Below are positions 59,791 through 64,000 of a stretch of 64,000 nt of DNA, in pieces; position 1 is the first letter of the stretch, and each line of letters starts with the position of its first letter. A program made the position numbers and the translations under genes. Origin of the DNA: Tetrastigma voinierianum. Taxonomy: Eukaryota; Streptophyta; Magnoliopsida; Vitales; Vitaceae. Where the stretch lies: contig JAEQBH010000989.1 in NCBI GenBank assembly GCA_016808115.1, forward strand, positions 62,001 through 126,000, written 5' to 3'. Below the pieces are notes generated by a model. The model ran no database searches and was not told where the DNA came from. It saw only the letters and a program-made list of their open reading frames with translations.

Positions 59791-60526
59791 CAACAAATAA
59801 TATTTCAAAGAAAGAGAAAATTTTTTTCTCCCGATGACGCGCACGCATGCCACGTCATCGCCCACGCCGGGCCAAACTGGCCACTACTACAAGACCTCAA
59901 GATCACAAGTGCCCAATCAAAGATTATAACAAACTAAGCACCTTAACCACGCGCCCAATTGTTCACACGCCTGCACTAACCTTAACAGCCACGACCAAGG
60001 TGTCCACCCGACCACACTCGTGATCCGCTGCGGTACCCCGCTCCTCAGCCCACACATATACCTGGCCAAACCCCCACACGTTGCCCCGCCTTACAAGCCT
60101 AGAAGACGTGACCAGCCCATGAAATTAAACCTCACGGCCCAAATTTCAAGAAGCCCGTGACTACAAGCCCCAGCTTTGCATTCATTATGCGTAAGTAATT
60201 TCAGATTATGGCTCCGCTGACTCCTGGCCGACTAAAATCAATTCCGCCAATCGAACCCTGGGCCAGACGGTTTCATCTCTTCATTCCGACATGGGCTAGA
60301 TCCATTGTTTCAAAATTTTTTAATTTGATTCTTAATCAAATGTCCAAAATTTAATAAAACCGGCTTTCAAAACAAATTTAAAACCAAGTTTCGTGGAAAA
60401 AAATTTTAACTGTGATATTCTTGGTCTCCGCAACAAAGATTAGATAAAAATAAACCAAGGAAAATCTCCTTTCCACTTCAACCTGTTCACTGCTCAAAAA
60501 CAGAATTCGTTTTAAGATTGTTGGTC
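59791..60526 (-). other. Copia-2 leader region; no coding seen
   Basis: It lies between the 5' LTR and gag. It is locally GC-rich (59,830-60,180), with no domain recognised. A standard Met-tRNA primer site is not visible beside the LTR. Confidence 0.5.
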
Positions 60527-61040
60527 AATTACACACAGTAAACAGAGATTATATAAATTACATAAATATAACACACCATGTAAGATAGCAAATTCTAAAT
60601 TACAAATCAATAAATAAAATGAAATTAAGATTAATAAAACAACATGTCTAACAAACCGACATGAATACAAAGATGATTCAGGCCCGTGAAACACGCTTCC
60701 TTAAAACGAATCTGTCACATTGACCTGCTTGTGTCACTGGAGTGTTCGTCTCCAGATATAACGAATTAACCGAGAATTTCCGAAATCGTGACCCCAAAAT
60801 TCTATACCAACGAACCTAAGAAAGCCTTCACTCTATCACCCAGCAACACAAACATATATTTTCAAAGCCACCCCTAGAGCCAATAATGCTTCTACACTCC
60901 CTGAGAATACAAACCGCTTTCAAACATAATTTAAAACATATTTATTACAATTTATTCACACTAAAAACTACTAATTTAAAACATATTTAGATACAATTTA
61001 TTCACACTAAAAAACGTTACTAAACGCTTAAAAACTAACA
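60527..61040 (-). repeat. Copia-2 5' LTR
   Basis: It is homologous to 54,838-55,340 and ends CGCTTAAAAACTAACA at 61,040. Both LTRs repeat AAAACATATTTATTACAATT-like units two to three times near this edge. Confidence 0.75.
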
Positions 61041-61219
61041 ATAAATAATGCGTGCTTGTGACAAAATAAGATTCATACTATTTATGTTAATTAATATTTA
61101 ATGTTTTCCCTTATACTTTTAGACAATATGTTTGATTTATTAGTTGTGGGAGAGGACAAAAATCTTATATTAAAAATATGCTATATGCATTGAGAAAGAT
61201 GAAGATTAGTTAAGATTGA

Positions 61220-61295
<76 letters not shown>

Positions 61296-61545
61296 TTTTT
61301 GATAACAAGATTGAAAAGAGTTATGAAATTACATATCTTATATTAATATATATAGATAGCATAAAGTTTATTTTGGTATCCGTAAGAAACACTGATTGTT
61401 AAACTTAAATCATCCTAAGACATGTAGACTGATTTTGTCATTCATCTGGTCAAAATGACACAAAATCATAAGATAATGACAAATGTCAAAATGTGCATGT
61501 AATAACGAAAAACATGAGTTTTCCTCGCAAAATACATGAAAAAGG
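61041..61545. other. AT-rich spacer, probably holding the decayed 3' LTR of Copia-3
   Basis: No gene. By position next to the Copia-3 RNase H end it should contain that element's 3' LTR, but there is no second LTR in the window to prove it. Confidence 0.35.
61222..61300. repeat. (AT)n microsatellite followed by a T run
   Basis: An uninterrupted AT dinucleotide run of about 55 bases is followed by about 22 T. Confidence 0.95.
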
Positions 61546-62691
61546 CAAAACTCCCACTAAAACAAAGATTCTAGGCTCCTAACAATCTCATGCAAGGTGC
61601 CATGTTCTTGAAACACACAAATAGGTAAGCCTTTGGTTAGTGGGTCTGCCAACATGTTAGTCATAGGCGTGTGCTTAACTGAAATGAGAGACTCTGCAAC
61701 TTTCTCTTCACAAAAAGGAACTTCACATCAATGTGCTTGGAGCGAGAAGTGCTCCTAGTGTTCCTAGAGAAAGCTGCACCTGTGGAATTATCACAGAACA
61801 ATTTCAGTGGTCTAGAAATGGAGTGAACAACCTCCAAAGCTGAAATGAAGTTTCGCAACTATATTTATGACAAGTAGCCCCTTACAACACGCCTACATAA
61901 ATTTACCTTCATAGTAGAAGAAGTCAGGCGTTCGCATGACACTTTTCCACTAAATGCCTCCTTCAACCTATCATAAAGATGGTAACCATAAGTGGACTTT
62001 TTATCATTCATGTACCTCAGTATAATCTAAATCACTATAACCAACCACTCTAAGAGTGTCTCAGACACGATATGTCAACATCGTATCCTTGGTACTCAGA
62101 AGACAAAAAATTCTTAGTCGCTTTCCAGAGGCTTTGACCAAGATCAAGTAATGCCTAACGCGCACAACAAAAAGCACATCAAGACGTGCATTTACTTTAA
62201 GCATACATCAAAGCCGCCCAACCGAAGAATAAGGGATTTTTAGCTAATCTCTCAACATTATTGGGATACTGCCTTTGTGAAAATCTATCACCCTTTACAA
62301 TTGATGCCTTACCAGAAGAACATGATTGCATATTGAACCTTTTCAAAATGCATTCAATATATGTTTGTTGAGACAATCTCATAATGCCACTAGGTCTATC
62401 ACAAAGTATCTTTATGCCCAAGACATAACATGTTTCTCCAAGATCCTTCATATCAAAAATAGCTAAACAATAACTGCTTTGTCTCAACCAACAGGTCAGT
62501 ATCATTGGCTGCGAGCAAAACATCATCAACATACAAAACCAAAAATATGTATTTGCTCCCACTAACCTTCATATATATGCATTAATCGACAATGTTCTCC
62601 TTAAAACCATTAGCGATGATAACTTCATCAAACTTGAGATACCACTACCTAGAAGCTTGCTTTAAACCATAAAAGGATTTTTGGAGTTTAC
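61546..62691 (-). pseudogene. Copia-3 fragment: RT C-terminal part and RNase H
   Basis: On the minus strand the reading starts at 62,691 with QKSFYGLKQAS and goes on to GSKYIFLVLYVDDVLLAAND (62,490-62,550), an intact Y-V-D-D. Next are FDMKDLGETCYVLGIKI and MRLSQQTYIECILKRFNM. RNase H follows with PLKLFCDNSTGAAFSRNTR and RSKHIDVKF (61,660-61,858), then DPLTKGLPI in a shifted frame near 61,630. The 5' part is cut off at 62,691 by the insertion of a TGTAACACCCC-type LTR. It is a third Copia, different from Copia-1 and Copia-2 in RT wording. Confidence 0.8.
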
Positions 62692-63074
62692 TATAACACC
62701 CCAAATTATACCCTCGACTTTATAAATATGCCGAGGGTGTAATATAAGTTAAAAGCCAAAGCTTTAAATAATATGAATGCTAAAATAAAATAAGCAAAAC
62801 TGGAATTTATCAAGGGTCAAGGGTAAATTAGTAATTTAATAACTAAGGACCCAAATGTCATAAGATCATAAGACTATATGCCCAATTAGGAATATGTGAG
62901 AAAGAATGTGTAAATGAAAGGGAATGTGAGGACTTAAATGCAAAAATGGGAATAAATCACAAAAGTCATTTTACAAACATGGCCTTGTTTATGTAAGTGG
63001 ATAAGACCACATTCGTCTCTTAATTTCAAGCAATTGTCCCATTTGAAGCTAGGTCACGCTTCTCTGATGTGAGA

Positions 63075-63145
63075 AAGATGAGAAGAAGAAGAAGAAAAGA
63101 AGAAGGTGCAGAAGAAGAAGAGGAAGAAGAAGGAGAAGCCTTTAA
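63075..63145. repeat. GAA-rich simple repeat
   Basis: Imperfect GAA/AGAAG repeats over about 65 bases inside the LTR. Confidence 0.85.
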
Positions 63146-63464
63146 GGTATGAATATTAGTTTGAATCCTTATCTATGTAAGGATTTGTATGGATATTTGA
63201 TGGACTTAGGTTTAGGTTTGGGTTTTTCCTATTTGTTAGTTAGAAATTCTCCTACCTCCAACAATGAAGTTGATTGATTTAGTTCAGTTTTAGGGGTTGC
63301 TCTAAGTTGTTATATGGTTGTTTGGTTTGGTTGTGGTCCTCAATGGAGAAAATCAGATGTGAGAAATGATGGGTTTTAGGGGAGATGTCGTCTACTTTTT
63401 TAAACCCATGTTTTGTTTCTCACATATCCTAGCATCACCTGTCTAACTGAGGATTCAAAAATTA

Positions 63465-63899
63465 TGGGTAAACTGTGAATTTCTAGAAAAAAAATATCCT
63501 TGAAATGTGTGTGCAAATTTGACCCCATTGCACCAAGAATTCTAAAGGGAGTTTAGTTGTATGACATAGCTGGTTATGTTTGACATTAGAGTGGTCCCTA
63601 CAGTTTCTCAAGGCCATAACTCAACAATTATCCAAATTGAGTGCTTCAAAATTTTGGGTAAACTAGACTTCTACGAGAACAAATCTCCTTGAAATAGGTA
63701 TATGCAAATTCGACCCCATTGCACTAGAAATTCATCATGGGAGCTTAGGCTGCATGACATAGCCAATTCGTTTTGGTTCCGCTTCGACATTAGAGAGGTC
63801 CCGTCAAGCTTAGGTTATAAATTTGTCAACACTCATCCAAATTAAGTGATTCAAACTCTGGTAAACTAGACTTCTAGGATAACAAATCTCCTTGAAATA
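63465..63899. repeat. Tandem repeat of about 200 bases inside the LTR
   Basis: TCCTTGAAAT(G/A) and GACCCCATTGCAC segments occur at about 63,500-63,540 and again at 63,688-63,728. GGGTAAACTAGACTTCTA recurs at 63,655 and 63,860, and TCCAAATT(G/A)AGTG recurs near 63,630 and 63,837. The third copy breaks off at 63,899. Confidence 0.8.
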
Positions 63900-64000
63900 G
63901 GTAACGCCCAAAATACCCTATAATTTTTATAATAAAATTATTATATATTCCTATATCATCAATAATCCTGGGTATTTTTCTAGGAATTATTAGAGGAATA
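63900..64000. mobile_element. Start of another LTR (TGTAACGCCC type), running off the window
   Basis: GGTAACGCCCAAAATACCCT follows abruptly on the third tandem copy. It resembles the TGTAACGCCC start of chromovirus LTRs. Only 100 bases are present, so this is tentative. Confidence 0.4.

Larger units (their letters stand above)
54838..61040 (-). mobile_element. Copia-2: Ty1/Copia retrotransposon, degenerate
   Basis: Two LTRs of about 505-515 bp (about 54,838-55,340 and 60,527-61,040) enclose Copia domains on the minus strand in the order gag, protease, integrase, RT, RNase H. The LTRs are clearly diverged, with several indels. The polypurine tract sits inside the left LTR. The target duplication was not found because the outer left edge is unclear. 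No domain is uninterrupted. Confidence 0.8.
62692..63899. mobile_element. Chromovirus-type LTR (TGTAACACCCC family), partial
   Basis: It opens TATAACACCCCAAATTATAC, one base off the usual TGTAACACCCC start of Del/Tekay-like LTRs, exactly where the Copia-3 reading breaks. It holds a GAA-rich tract and a tandem repeat, and is cut at 63,900 by another LTR start. No internal domains are visible, so solo LTR against full element cannot be decided here. Confidence 0.55.

Overview
This window is nuclear DNA of a flowering plant, most likely a eudicot. It is AT-rich, its broken genes have GT-AG introns, and it is filled with plant transposon families: Ty3/Gypsy Athila and Tekay/Del, Ty1/Copia, an L1-type LINE, a Mutator-like element (MULE), an En/Spm-type (CACTA) end, hAT-like MITEs and tRNA-derived SINEs. 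The only host coding sequence I recognise is the last exon of an 11-beta-hydroxysteroid dehydrogenase-like (steroleosin-type SDR) gene at the left edge. Species cannot be named from this sequence alone.

Layout. 1-0.54 kb: terminal host exon. 0.5-2.2 kb: its 3' flank, a partial duplicate of that flank, and an Au-like SINE inserted in one of two direct repeats. 2.2-11.5 kb: MITEs, a Tekay-type solo LTR (5460-6814), two more SINE candidates, and the 3' end of a CACTA-like element (to 8460) with 58-bp subterminal repeats. 11,691-18,127: a Copia element on the minus strand with 5-bp TSDs, interrupted in its integrase by a Tekay-type solo LTR (14,303-16,121). 18,792-25,190: a 5'-truncated LINE on the plus strand, interrupted by a 3.4-kb Tekay-type solo LTR (20,798-24,197). 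26,651-26,919: a Mutator-type MITE.

27,391-54,553 is one MULE with about 325-bp terminal inverted repeats. Its transposase gene starts at 28,024 on the plus strand and is split by an Athila element (28,608-39,859) and then by a Tekay chromovirus (41,254-51,719). The Tekay 3' LTR is itself split by an Athila-type solo LTR (41,282-42,458, TSD CGTTG). At the far end of the MULE, starting just inside the right TIR and convergent with the transposase, is a broken minus-strand gene resembling a GRF zinc-finger protein. With the insertions removed, this is a two-gene convergent MULE of about 5.4 kb, similar in plan to maize MuDR but with a different second gene. It is the most interesting system in the window.

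54.8-61.0 kb is a second Copia element. 61.5-62.7 kb is the 3' part of a third Copia, cut by a TGTAACACCCC-type LTR with internal tandem repeats, which is in turn cut at 63.9 kb by another LTR start. All LTR retroelements whose orientation can be assigned, including the solo LTRs, lie on the minus strand. The host exon, LINE and MULE transposase are on the plus strand. Every transposon gene seen is damaged by stops or frameshifts, so none looks able to move by itself.
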